Source of the DNA: Streptomyces luteolus
GTDB lineage: Bacteria; Actinomycetota; Actinomycetes; Streptomycetales; Streptomycetaceae
Direction of reading: 5' to 3'
Assembly: GCF_029968015.1 (NCBI RefSeq)
Contig: NZ_JASCIS010000022.1
Coordinates: 62,001 to 126,000 of the forward strand
Length of the DNA: 64,000 bases
Shown: in pieces, positions 23,555-31,419 of the stretch
Layout: each line of letters begins with the position of its first letter
Numbering within the stretch: position 1 is the first letter of the stretch
Notes under the pieces: generated by a model
Seen by the model: only the letters and a program-made list of their open reading frames with translations
Told to the model about the DNA's origin: nothing
Database searches by the model: none
Position numbers and translations under genes: made by a program

Positions 23555-25123
23555 TCAGTGCCCCAGAACGACCATCGCGGCATTGTGTCCCGGAATGCCG
23601 CTGACGCCCCCGCCGCGCACCGCGCCCGCCCCGCACAGCAAGACGTTGGCGTGCGCGGTCTCCACTCCCCAACGCCCGGTTCCCTCCTGCGCGTACGGGA
23701 ACGACAGGTCGCGGTGGAAGATGTTGCCGCCGGGCAGCCTGAGGTCCCGTTCCAGGTCGAGCGGGGTCTTCGCCTCGATGCACGGGCGTCCCTGCGCGTC
23801 CTCGGCCAGGCAGTCCGCGAGGGGCTCGTCGAGGTAGGAGTCGAGCTGCGCGAGGGTCGACTTCAGGAGTGCGTCGCGGACCGCGTCGTGGTCGGCGGTG
23901 AACAGGCGGGCCGGGGTGTGCAGGCCGAAGAGGGTGAGGGTCTGACAGCCCTCGGCGGCGAGCTCCGCGCCGAGGATGGACGGGTCGGTCAGGGAGTGGC
24001 AGTAGATCTCCGAAGGGGGCGCGGTGGGCAGCCGTCCCGCGCTCGCCTCGGCGTACGCGGTGGCCAACTGCCCGTAGCCTTCGGCGACATGGAACGTACC
24101 GGCGAAGGCGCGGAGCGGGTCGACGGCACTGTCGCGGAGCCGGGGCAGCCGCTTGAGCACCATGTTGACCTTGAGCTGAGCGCCCTCCGCCGGGGGTTCG
24201 GGCGGGGTCTCGCCTAGCAGGGACGCCAGGGCCTCGGGTGAGGCGTTGACGAGGACGTGCCGTGCGGTGACCGTGGCCTCGGTGCCGTCGGGGGTGCGGT
24301 GGGTGGCCTCGGCGCGGCTGCCGTCGGTGTCGATGTGCAGCACCTCGTGGCCGGTGCGCAGGTCGGCGCCCGCGGCGCGCGCGGACTCGGCGAGTGCGTC
24401 GGTGAGCGCGCCCATGCCGCCGACGGGCACGTCCCAGTCGCCGGTGCCGCCGCCGACCACGTGGTAGAGGAAGCACCGGTTCTGCCGCAGGGACGGATCG
24501 TGGGCGTCGGCGAACGTGCCGATCAGGGCGTCCGTGAGGACCACTCCGCGGACCAGGTCGTCGTCGAAGTGCGCCTCGATCGCCGCGCCGATCGGCTCCT
24601 CGAACAGCATCCGCCAGGCCGTCTCGTCGTCGATGCGCTCGCGCAGTTCGGCCCGCGTGGGCAGCGGCTCGGTCAGGGACGGGAAGACCCGCTCGGCGAG
24701 CCGCGCCGTCCTCGCGTAGAACTCCTGCCAGGACGTGAACTCCCGGTCTGAGCCGGTGAGTTCACGGAAGCCCTCGCGGGTGCGCGCGGCCTGGCCGGTG
24801 ATGAGCAGGCCGGTGTCGCGGCCGCCTCGGGTGACGGGTGTGTACGAGGACACGTCCCGCTTGCGGACCGCGAAGGACAGGTCGAGGTCCCGCACGATCT
24901 TCTTCGGCAACAGGCTGACCAGGTAGGAGTACCGGGAGAGGCGCGCGTCCACCCCTTCGAAGGCGTAACTGGAGACGGCGGCGCCGCCTGTGCGGTCGAG
25001 GCGTTCCAGGACGAGGACACGGCGTCCGGCGCGGGCGAGGTAGGCGGCGGCGACGAGGCCGTTGTGGCCGCCGCCGACGATCACGGCGTCATAGGCGTGG
25101 GCATCGCGAACGGGGGTGGGCAT
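23555..25123 (-). CDS. Phytoene-desaturase-like FAD oxidoreductase (PYROXD2-type)
   Basis: A 522-residue flavoprotein. The Rossmann FAD-binding motif is at the N terminus, VIVGGGHNGLVAAAYLARAG then VLVLERLDRTGGAA (residues about 14-48). The C-terminal FAD segment reads NVLLCGAGAVRGGGVSGIPG and ends HNAAMVVLGH. The order is that of CrtI/PYROXD2-like amine or carotenoid oxidoreductases; no carotenoid genes are nearby, so the substrate is open. The ATG at 25123 is chosen because it immediately precedes the flavin fold; the longer frame upstream is proline- and arginine-rich shadow sequence. It lies between the Q/P-rich membrane protein and the kinase, all on the minus strand. Confidence 0.85.
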   Translation of the reverse strand: MPTPVRDAHAYDAVIVGGGHNGLVAAAYLARAGRRVLVLERLDRTGGAAVSSYAFEGVDARLSRYSYLVSLLPKKIVRDLDLSFAVRKRDVSSYTPVTRGGRDTGLLITGQAARTREGFRELTGSDREFTSWQEFYARTARLAERVFPSLTEPLPTRAELRERIDDETAWRMLFEEPIGAAIEAHFDDDLVRGVVLTDALIGTFADAHDPSLRQNRCFLYHVVGGGTGDWDVPVGGMGALTDALAESARAAGADLRTGHEVLHIDTDGSRAEATHRTPDGTEATVTARHVLVNASPEALASLLGETPPEPPAEGAQLKVNMVLKRLPRLRDSAVDPLRAFAGTFHVAEGYGQLATAYAEASAGRLPTAPPSEIYCHSLTDPSILGAELAAEGCQTLTLFGLHTPARLFTADHDAVRDALLKSTLAQLDSYLDEPLADCLAEDAQGRPCIEAKTPLDLERDLRLPGGNIFHRDLSFPYAQEGTGRWGVETAHANVLLCGAGAVRGGGVSGIPGHNAAMVVLGH

Positions 25124-25194
25124 GGTTCTTCGTAACACGGGGGGTGGGCCGGGGCCAGGGGTGCGTAGCCCGGGTGCCGGGGGAGGGCGGGCGG

Positions 25195-27414
25195 TCACTG
25201 CTTGCGCTGCGCCGCGATCCGTCCGTACAGTGCCGCCGCCTCCGCGCCGCGCCCCAGCTGCTCCAGGCACTGCGCCTCGTCGTGGCGGGCGGCGAGGGCC
25301 TCGGGGTGGCCGGGGCCGAGGACGCGCTCGCGGGCGTCGGCGATCCGGTGGTACTCGGCGAGCGACTCGTCCCAGCGGCCGAGCCAGCCGTACCCGACCG
25401 CCACCTCGCGGCGGCTGACCAGGGTGTCGGAGTGGTCGGCGCCCAGGGCCCGTACGCGCGCGGCGCACACCTCCTGTGCCTCCGCCAGGGCCTCCTGCCA
25501 GCGGCCGAGGCGGCCCAGGTTGACGCCGATGCCGTGCCGGGCGCGGAGCGTCTCCGGGTGCTCGGGGCCGTGCGCGCGGGCGCGGTCGGCGGCCAGGTCG
25601 CGGTAGAGGGCGAGGGCCTCGGCGCTGTGGCCCAGGCGGCCGAGGCTGATGCCGACCTCGTAGCGCGCGGCGAGTGTGTCCGGGTGGTCGGGTCCGAGGG
25701 CCTGTCCGCGGCCCTCGGCGACCTCGCGGTAGCTCTGCAGGGCCTCGGTCCAGCGGCCCAACTGGCCCAGGGCGTACGCCACTTCGTACCGCGTGACGAG
25801 CGTGTCGGGGTGCAGCGGGCCGAGGATGCGGGCGCGGGCGTCGGCCACCTCGCCGGCCGTCCGGTGTGCCTCCTCCAGGCGGCCGAGGCGGCTGAGGTTG
25901 TAGGCGAGGTTGTGGCGGCAGCGCAGGGTGTCGGGGTGGTCGGGGCCGAGGCGCGGGGAGCGTTCACGGCCGGCGAGCACGGCCGAGTAGACCTCGTGCG
26001 CCTCGAAGTGCCGGCCCAGCTGGCCGAGTACGTAGGCGATCTCCTGGCGGGCGCCGAGCGTGTCGGGGTGGTCGGCGCCGAGGGCGCGTTCGCGGCCGCG
26101 GGCGACGTGCTCGAACTCGCGCAGGGCCTCGCCGGGGCGGCCGGTGCGGCTGAGGGTGAAGGCCACTTCGTACCGGCTGGCGAGGGTGTCGGGGTGGTCG
26201 GCGCCGAGGGCCTGTTCGCGTTCGGCGGCGACCTCGCGGTGCACCTCGACGGCCTCGTCCCAGCGGCCGAGGCGGCTCAGGCTGAGGCCCGCGGTGTGCC
26301 GGGTGGCGAGGACGGAGAGCAACTCCGGGGGTGCGGTGGAGCGTTCGGGGCGGCGGGGCTGTCCGGCGTCGGGGGTGCGGCGCCCGTCGATACGGGAGAT
26401 CCACTCGCCGGTGAGGCCCGCGGCGGCGTCGAGCGGGACGGCGCGCAGGTCGACGGCGCCGGTGGCCTTGGGGCCCGTGGTCATGCCGCGGGTCCAGTCC
26501 GGCAGTTGGGCGTTGGCCTTCTGCGGTGCGGCCGGGCGTGGGGCCGGGTGGGCGAGGGTGCCGCCGCGGGCGGCTGTGATGCGCTGGGCGAGTTCGCGGG
26601 CGTCGCCGGGGCGGTCGTCGGGTGACTTGGCGAGCAGGTCGAGGACGATCTGCTCCAGGAACTCGGGGAGTTCGGGCCGGTGGCCGCGGGGCGGCTCGGG
26701 TGTGGTGTCGCGGTGTCCGAGGAGTACGGCCCAGGCGTCGCCGTGGTTGAAGGGCGGGGCGCCGGTGGCGATCTCGTACAGGACGCAGCCGAGGGAGTAG
26801 AGGTCGCTGCGGTAGTCGATCGGCTCGCCGCCGATCTGCTCGGGCGACATGTAGTGCGGGGTGCCCATGGCGATGTTGGTGCCGGTGAGCTTCGCGGTGA
26901 AGCCGACGTCGTGGCCGAGCCGGGCGATGCCGAAGTCGCAGATCTTCACCGTGCCGTCGGTGAGCCGCATGATGTTGGCGGGCTTCAAGTCGCGGTGGAT
27001 GATGCCCTGGTCGTGGGTGTACGCGAGGGCGTGCGCGACCTGTTCGGTGACGTCGACGACGTCCGGCACGGAGAGCGGGCCCGGGCCGTTCTCGTCCATC
27101 AACTGGCTGAGGTTGCGGCCGTCCAGGAGCTCCATCACGAGGTAGAGCACGCCGTCGTCCTCGCCGAAGTCGTGCACGACGGTGATGCCGCGGTGCTGCA
27201 GGGCCGCGGCGACGCGGGCCTCGCGCCGGAAGCGTTCGCGCAGCACCTTGCCGATGCCCGGGTCGCCCTGCTGCGGGCCGAGCGACTTGAGGCACTTCAC
27301 GGCCACATGCCGGTCGAGTGACTCGTCGTGGGCGCGCCACACTTCGCCCATGCCGCCGCGCCCGATCCGGTCGAGCAGCCGGTACCGGCCCTGGATCAGC
27401 CTGGTGTCCGCCAT
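25195..27414 (-). CDS. Hanks-type Ser/Thr protein kinase with C-terminal TPR array
   Basis: A 739-residue protein. Kinase domain about 11-280: glycine loop IGRGGMGEVW at 17-26, ATP-binding Lys40, catalytic loop HRDLKPAN at 140-147, DFG at 160-162, then GTPHYMSPEQIGGEPIDYRS (activation/P+1). A linker rich in Ala/Pro (about 285-365) leads to roughly eight kinesin-light-chain-like TPRs of about 42-44 residues, each with the LGxDHPDTLxxRxxVA signature, to the C terminus. No transmembrane helix or PASTA domain is visible, so a cytosolic kinase with a protein-binding platform is expected. The ATG at 27414 overlaps the upstream MpaB-family gene by 19 bp, suggesting coupling. Confidence 0.92.
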   Translation of the reverse strand: MADTRLIQGRYRLLDRIGRGGMGEVWRAHDESLDRHVAVKCLKSLGPQQGDPGIGKVLRERFRREARVAAALQHRGITVVHDFGEDDGVLYLVMELLDGRNLSQLMDENGPGPLSVPDVVDVTEQVAHALAYTHDQGIIHRDLKPANIMRLTDGTVKICDFGIARLGHDVGFTAKLTGTNIAMGTPHYMSPEQIGGEPIDYRSDLYSLGCVLYEIATGAPPFNHGDAWAVLLGHRDTTPEPPRGHRPELPEFLEQIVLDLLAKSPDDRPGDARELAQRITAARGGTLAHPAPRPAAPQKANAQLPDWTRGMTTGPKATGAVDLRAVPLDAAAGLTGEWISRIDGRRTPDAGQPRRPERSTAPPELLSVLATRHTAGLSLSRLGRWDEAVEVHREVAAEREQALGADHPDTLASRYEVAFTLSRTGRPGEALREFEHVARGRERALGADHPDTLGARQEIAYVLGQLGRHFEAHEVYSAVLAGRERSPRLGPDHPDTLRCRHNLAYNLSRLGRLEEAHRTAGEVADARARILGPLHPDTLVTRYEVAYALGQLGRWTEALQSYREVAEGRGQALGPDHPDTLAARYEVGISLGRLGHSAEALALYRDLAADRARAHGPEHPETLRARHGIGVNLGRLGRWQEALAEAQEVCAARVRALGADHSDTLVSRREVAVGYGWLGRWDESLAEYHRIADARERVLGPGHPEALAARHDEAQCLEQLGRGAEAAALYGRIAAQRKQ

Positions 27415-28343
27415 CTCGTGATATCGCCCCCGTCGTCGCCTCGCATCGCCCTCCCCGGCCCGTCCAGTATGGCTGCCTGTCCGCGGAGTTTGTACGGTGC
27501 GGGTCGGCTGCCGGGGCCGAGCCGCGCCATCGCCCGCAGGATGTGCTTGGGCGGCAGCTGCCAGCGCAGATGTGCGGGAACGCAGCGCAGAATGTTACCG
27601 GCGGCGCGCAACCGCAGGTCCACCACCCCCTGCTGGGGCGCGCGCCGACCGTACAACTCGTGGGCGTACGGGGGCAGTGCGGCGTACGCGAGGTTCGCCA
27701 CGCGCCGCCAGAGCAGCTCGCGCGCGGGGACGAGGAGCGGCGGTGTGGTCGGGCTCCGCAGGAAGTCGTCCACCTCCCGCGCTTCTGCGCCGACGGCGAG
27801 TTGGGGCAGTTCGCGCGCGAAGTACGCCCGCATCGCGGCCCGGTCGGCGGGCACGTCGGCGGGGTCGAGGCCGACGAGGCGGGCGCTCTCGCGCTGTTCG
27901 TCGATGTACCGGTCGGCGAGGGGCGGGGTGAGCGGGAAGCCGGAGCGCCGCAGGACTTCGACGTAGCTGGCGACCTCGGCGCAGTGCACCCACAGGAGCA
28001 GCTCGGGCTCGTCGACGCGGTACACCTCGCCGGTGTCGGGGTCGGTGGCCTTGAGCCGGCGGTGGAGGCGGCGGATCCGGGCGGCGGCCCGTTCGGCGTC
28101 CCGGGTGGTGCCGTAGCTGAGGGTGCCGACGAAGTCCGCGGTGCGCAGCAGGCGGCCCCAGGCGTCCCGGCGGAAGTCGCTGTTCTGCAGGACGCCGCGG
28201 ACGACGCGCGGATGCAGGGCTTGCAGGTACAGCGCGCGGACCCCGGCGATCCACATCATCGGGTCGGCGTGCATCTGCCAGGTCACGGTGTCGGGCCCGA
28301 AGAACCCGGGGTCCGCGCCCTCGCCGCTGCTCACGTCCCGCAC
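27396..28343 (-). CDS. MpaB/DUF2236-family oxygenase-like protein
   Basis: A 315-residue protein of the DUF2236 family, which includes the fungal MpaB oxygenase and is related to the latex-clearing (Lcp) heme proteins. Recognisable blocks: WQMHADPMMWIAGVRALYLQ (residues about 22-41), FVGTLSYGTTRDAERAAARI, YRVDEPELLLWVHCAEV with the conserved His region (about 107-123), and a C-terminal LPPYAHELYGRRAPQQG. The GTG at 28343 has GGGAGG upstream. Its 3' end overlaps the kinase-TPR start by 19 bp, so the two are probably co-translated. Biochemical role in bacteria is not established. Confidence 0.82.
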   Translation of the reverse strand: MRDVSSGEGADPGFFGPDTVTWQMHADPMMWIAGVRALYLQALHPRVVRGVLQNSDFRRDAWGRLLRTADFVGTLSYGTTRDAERAAARIRRLHRRLKATDPDTGEVYRVDEPELLLWVHCAEVASYVEVLRRSGFPLTPPLADRYIDEQRESARLVGLDPADVPADRAAMRAYFARELPQLAVGAEAREVDDFLRSPTTPPLLVPARELLWRRVANLAYAALPPYAHELYGRRAPQQGVVDLRLRAAGNILRCVPAHLRWQLPPKHILRAMARLGPGSRPAPYKLRGQAAILDGPGRAMRGDDGGDITRWRTPG

Positions 28344-28412
28344 GGTCGCGCACCTCCCGCCGCTCGTTACCCAGGGTAGGCCGGGCGGGGCGCCGGGCGG
28401 GAGGGGCGGGGT

Positions 28413-28937
28413 TCAGCCTCCGTACGGGTGCGGGTCGAGGTGGCTGAGCCGGTACGGGAACGCTTCGGGCATCTTGCGCCAGCCCTGGCCCTGGAACTGC
28501 ACCGAGCACCACGAGCCGTCGGAGAACCCGATCTCGTGGCAGCCGCCGTGGTCGTCGCTGCGGTCCCGGATCCAGCTGACATGCCGCACGTCCAGGGACC
28601 AGCCGACCTCGACGCGGCGAGGGGTGCCTCGGAAGGACCCGGCGTGGGAGACGTGCACGAGCTGGAGGCGGCGGTCGGTGACCTGCATGACCGTGTCCGC
28701 GCCGTTCTTGGTGCGTGGGTGCAGGCCGCGGATGAGCTGCCCGGCGAGGCTGTCCCAGCCGCCGCTGAAGGGCTTGCCGGGGGGCTTCTTCTTGCCGTCG
28801 AACGGGTCCCAGGCCAGGTTGATGGTCGAGAGGATCAGGAAGACGTACGCCGGGGCCATGCACCAGCTGTACAGCGTGCGCCGCTCACCCCGCAGGCCGC
28901 GAGGGCGGCGGAATCTCCCGGGGCTCGGCGCCCGCAT
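28413..28937 (-). CDS. Small single-pass membrane protein of unknown function
   Basis: About 174 residues from the ATG at 28937; an ATG at 28859 (MAPAYVFLILSTINLAW) is the alternative. A basic N terminus (RFRRPRGLRGERR) precedes one hydrophobic segment, MAPAYVFLILSTINLAW, then a soluble domain with DPFDGKKKPPGKPFSGGWDS, VMQVTDRRLQLVHV and SDDHGGCHEIGFSDGSWCSV, the middle part resembling a PH/GRAM-like beta pattern. I do not recognise a named family. It is co-directional with the MpaB-family gene, 69 bp upstream of it. The stretch 28938-29142 between it and the encapsulin stop shows no gene. Confidence 0.6.
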   Translation of the reverse strand: MRAPSPGRFRRPRGLRGERRTLYSWCMAPAYVFLILSTINLAWDPFDGKKKPPGKPFSGGWDSLAGQLIRGLHPRTKNGADTVMQVTDRRLQLVHVSHAGSFRGTPRRVEVGWSLDVRHVSWIRDRSDDHGGCHEIGFSDGSWCSVQFQGQGWRKMPEAFPYRLSHLDPHPYGG

Positions 28938-29142
28938 CGCCACGCAGGCCGAGTGCGCGCCACGCAAGACCTCACCCGCCGGTACCGCGACCCGCGCACG
29001 CTCGACCGCGACGCGCGTCCGGTCCCTTGCCCTGCCCACCTGAGGTCCTCCCCCGTCCACCTGGCGTTTTCACGGGGAATTCCATCACGTACAGCCCCGG
29101 ATGGTCGATTCCGGTGCCAGGTAAGGGGGTTGGGAGGTGCGG

Positions 29143-29955
29143 TCAGGCTTCGAGCACCACGACCGCCTCGTCCGTGTACGCGAGAAACGTCAGCGTCTCG
29201 TGGAAGTAGAGGTCGATCTGGTGGGCGTCGTGGCTCGCGTAGCCGATGGCGACGTCCTGGCCTAGGCGGAGTTCGAAGTCGCCGCCGCGGGTGGAGAGGA
29301 CGAAGCCGCCGCTGAGGGCGGGGGCCCAGATCGGGGTGCCGTCGAGCATGCGGGCGAGGTGGGCGGCGATCGGGTAGCCGTGGTCGGAGGTCTCGCTGAC
29401 GGCTCTGTACTCCTCGGCGCCCAGGAGGAGTTGGTACGGGCCGTCGACCCCGGCGAGGCGGAGTTCGGTGAGGGCGCGGCTGACCGCGTCGGGGTAGTCG
29501 CGCGCCTCGGCCGGGAGGCTCACGACCGGGTTGGACGAGCAGGACCGCAACCCGTCGACCTGGGCGGCGGAGTACCCGTCGAAGATCGTGCGGTCCTCGA
29601 CGTACGCCATGGTGCGCGCGGCGTCCTTCACGGGCTGCCAGTCGGAGTCCTGGGCGCCGCGGTCCACGTCGTCGACGGCGGCGCGGTCGACGGTGAACGG
29701 GACTCGGAGTTCGACCAGCGGTCTGCACTCGCGCAGCCGGGCGGTGACTCCGGGGGCGGGCGGGGTCATGTCGATGAGGTGGCCGGTGCCGACGGCGGAG
29801 AGCTGGGCGCCGCCGGCGTCGGGGACGTCGACGACGCGGCGGCCGGCGACGTGGCGGCGGAAGGTGCGGCGGGCCTCTTCCTCGATCTCGGCCCAGGCGG
29901 CCGGGGTGATCGGGGCGAGTTCGCGGTGCAGGTTGGTGACGGCGGGGGGCGTCAT
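29143..29955 (-). CDS. Family 1 encapsulin shell protein
   Basis: A 270-residue HK97-fold shell protein. It starts NLHRELAPITPAAWAEIEEE (the conserved encapsulin N terminus that binds cargo peptides) and keeps RTFRRHVAGRRVVDVPDAGG, EDRTIFDGY near 122-130 and the C-terminal FHETLTFLAYTDEAVVVLEA. Length matches family 1 (linocin M18-like) encapsulins that form 60-subunit T=1 compartments. The ATG at 29955 overlaps the stop of the DyP peroxidase gene (ATGA), so shell and cargo are translationally coupled. Expected role: compartment packaging the peroxidase for oxidative-stress or redox chemistry. Confidence 0.93.
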   Translation of the reverse strand: MTPPAVTNLHRELAPITPAAWAEIEEEARRTFRRHVAGRRVVDVPDAGGAQLSAVGTGHLIDMTPPAPGVTARLRECRPLVELRVPFTVDRAAVDDVDRGAQDSDWQPVKDAARTMAYVEDRTIFDGYSAAQVDGLRSCSSNPVVSLPAEARDYPDAVSRALTELRLAGVDGPYQLLLGAEEYRAVSETSDHGYPIAAHLARMLDGTPIWAPALSGGFVLSTRGGDFELRLGQDVAIGYASHDAHQIDLYFHETLTFLAYTDEAVVVLEA

Positions 29956-31100
29956 GGCGTTCCTTTCAGGCTTCCGATGCCGAGGGAGCCGCTGCGGACG
30001 GGCTGCGGGGCGGGCTCGGGTGCCTCGGCCGGTGCGGCGGGCTCGGCGAGTTCGACGGACTCGGTGGGCAGGACCGCCACGGCGGACGGGCCGGGGTCGG
30101 CGAGGGGGGCTCCGGCGGGTCGGGGCTCGGGGGCCCGCCCGGGCTCGGACGCGGAAGCGGAAGCGGAGGAGGACGGCGGGGCGGGGAAGTCCTCGAGCAG
30201 CTCGGCGCTGGGTACGAAGAAGAGGCCGCCGGTGACGGCCGTGGAGAAGTCGAGGATGCGGTCCGTGGTGCCGGGCGGATCGCCGATGAACATGTTGCGC
30301 AGCATCCGCTCGGTCACGTCGGGCGTGCGCCCGTAGCCGATGAAGTACGTGCCGAACTCGCCCTGGCCGATCCGGCCGAACGGCATGTTCTCGCGGACGA
30401 TTTTCCGTTCCGTGCCGTCGTCGTCCTCGACCGTGGTGAGCGCGACGTGCGAGTCGGCGGGCTTGACGTCGTCGGACATCTCGACGTTGTCCGCCTTGCT
30501 GCGGCCGATGACGCGTTCCTGTTCCTCGACGCTGAGCGCGTTCCAGGCGGCCATGTCGTGCACGTACTTCTGCACGATGACGTAGGAGCCGCCCCGGAAG
30601 GGCGGGTCCTCGTCGCCGATGTAGACCGCGTCGTGGGCGGCGCCGCCCGTGGGGTTCTCGCTGCCGTCGACGAAGCCGAGGAGGTCGCGCGCGTCGAAGT
30701 AGCCGAAGCCGTGCACCTCGTCGACGACGGTGACGGCGTCGACGAGCGCGTCCAGGATCAGCCGGGCCAGCTCGAAGCAGAGGTCGAGGCGGCGGGCGCG
30801 CAGGTGGAAGAGGAGGTCTCCGGGGGTGGCCGGGGCGGCGTGCCGGGGGCCCTGAAGGGCTTCGAAGGGGTGCAGCTCGCGGGGGCGGGGCCCGGCGGCG
30901 AGGCGGTCCCAGGCGTCCGAGCCGATACCGGCGACACAGGAGAGGCCCTCGGCGGACTCGCGGAAGGAGACCGAGCGGATCAGCCCGGCCAGGTCCTGGA
31001 GCGTCTCGCGCACCGTGTCCTCGCCGCCGGGGTTCACGGTGGCGACCAGGAAGACCGCGGCCTTGGCGGGCGGGGTGATGACGGGTTGCGCTGCGACCAT
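29952..31100 (-). CDS. DyP-type peroxidase, encapsulin cargo
   Basis: A 382-residue dye-decolorising heme peroxidase. The distal GxxDG motif is GFVDGSENP near residues 141-149; the proximal heme-ligand His lies in PADSHVALTTVE near 216; RIGQGEFGTYFIGYGRTP and GGLFFVPSAELLEDFPAPP close the catalytic domain near 312. A disordered linker of about 55 residues rich in Ala, Ser, Pro and Glu follows, ending SGSLGIGSLKGTP, a canonical encapsulin cargo-loading peptide. First gene of the two-gene operon with encapsulin. A 20-bp repeat array and 300 bp of intergenic DNA separate it from the divergent molybdoenzyme. Confidence 0.94.
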   Translation of the reverse strand: MVAAQPVITPPAKAAVFLVATVNPGGEDTVRETLQDLAGLIRSVSFRESAEGLSCVAGIGSDAWDRLAAGPRPRELHPFEALQGPRHAAPATPGDLLFHLRARRLDLCFELARLILDALVDAVTVVDEVHGFGYFDARDLLGFVDGSENPTGGAAHDAVYIGDEDPPFRGGSYVIVQKYVHDMAAWNALSVEEQERVIGRSKADNVEMSDDVKPADSHVALTTVEDDDGTERKIVRENMPFGRIGQGEFGTYFIGYGRTPDVTERMLRNMFIGDPPGTTDRILDFSTAVTGGLFFVPSAELLEDFPAPPSSSASASASEPGRAPEPRPAGAPLADPGPSAVAVLPTESVELAEPAAPAEAPEPAPQPVRSGSLGIGSLKGTP

Positions 31101-31300
31101 GGGACTCCCGTCGGAGAATGGCAGAGAACGTCGCCAAAGGGTGACAAAGCGGACCGATCGGTCGGCGCCAGCCTAGGTGCGGCCGACCGAGGGTGCAGCC
31201 CCGCGTACGCACCCCGAGGACCCCCGAGGCCCCCCGACCCCCGAGGACCGGACCGCCGGCCGGGGCGCCCGCCTTCGGGGGGCACCTCGCACCCGCACAG

Positions 31301-31400
31301 GGGCCCACCGCACTCGCACAGGGGCCACCGCACTCGTACAGGGGCCACCGCACTCGTACAGGGGCCACCGCACTCGCACAGGGGCAACCCCGCACCCGTA
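31301..31400 (+). repeat. 20-bp tandem repeat array
   Basis: Five copies of a 20-bp unit of the type GGGGCCACCGCACTCGTACA: exact period at 31321, 31341 and 31361, with near copies at 31301 and 31381. It sits between the divergent DyP and FdhF-family genes, ending 20 bp before the latter's start. A direct-repeat operator array or slippage expansion; not recognised. Confidence 0.75.
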
Positions 31401-31419
31401 CACGGAAGGGCTGAGAGTC

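Noticed and set aside
31301..31400. CRISPR-like array
   Set aside because: Units abut with no unique spacers; it is a simple 20-bp tandem repeat.
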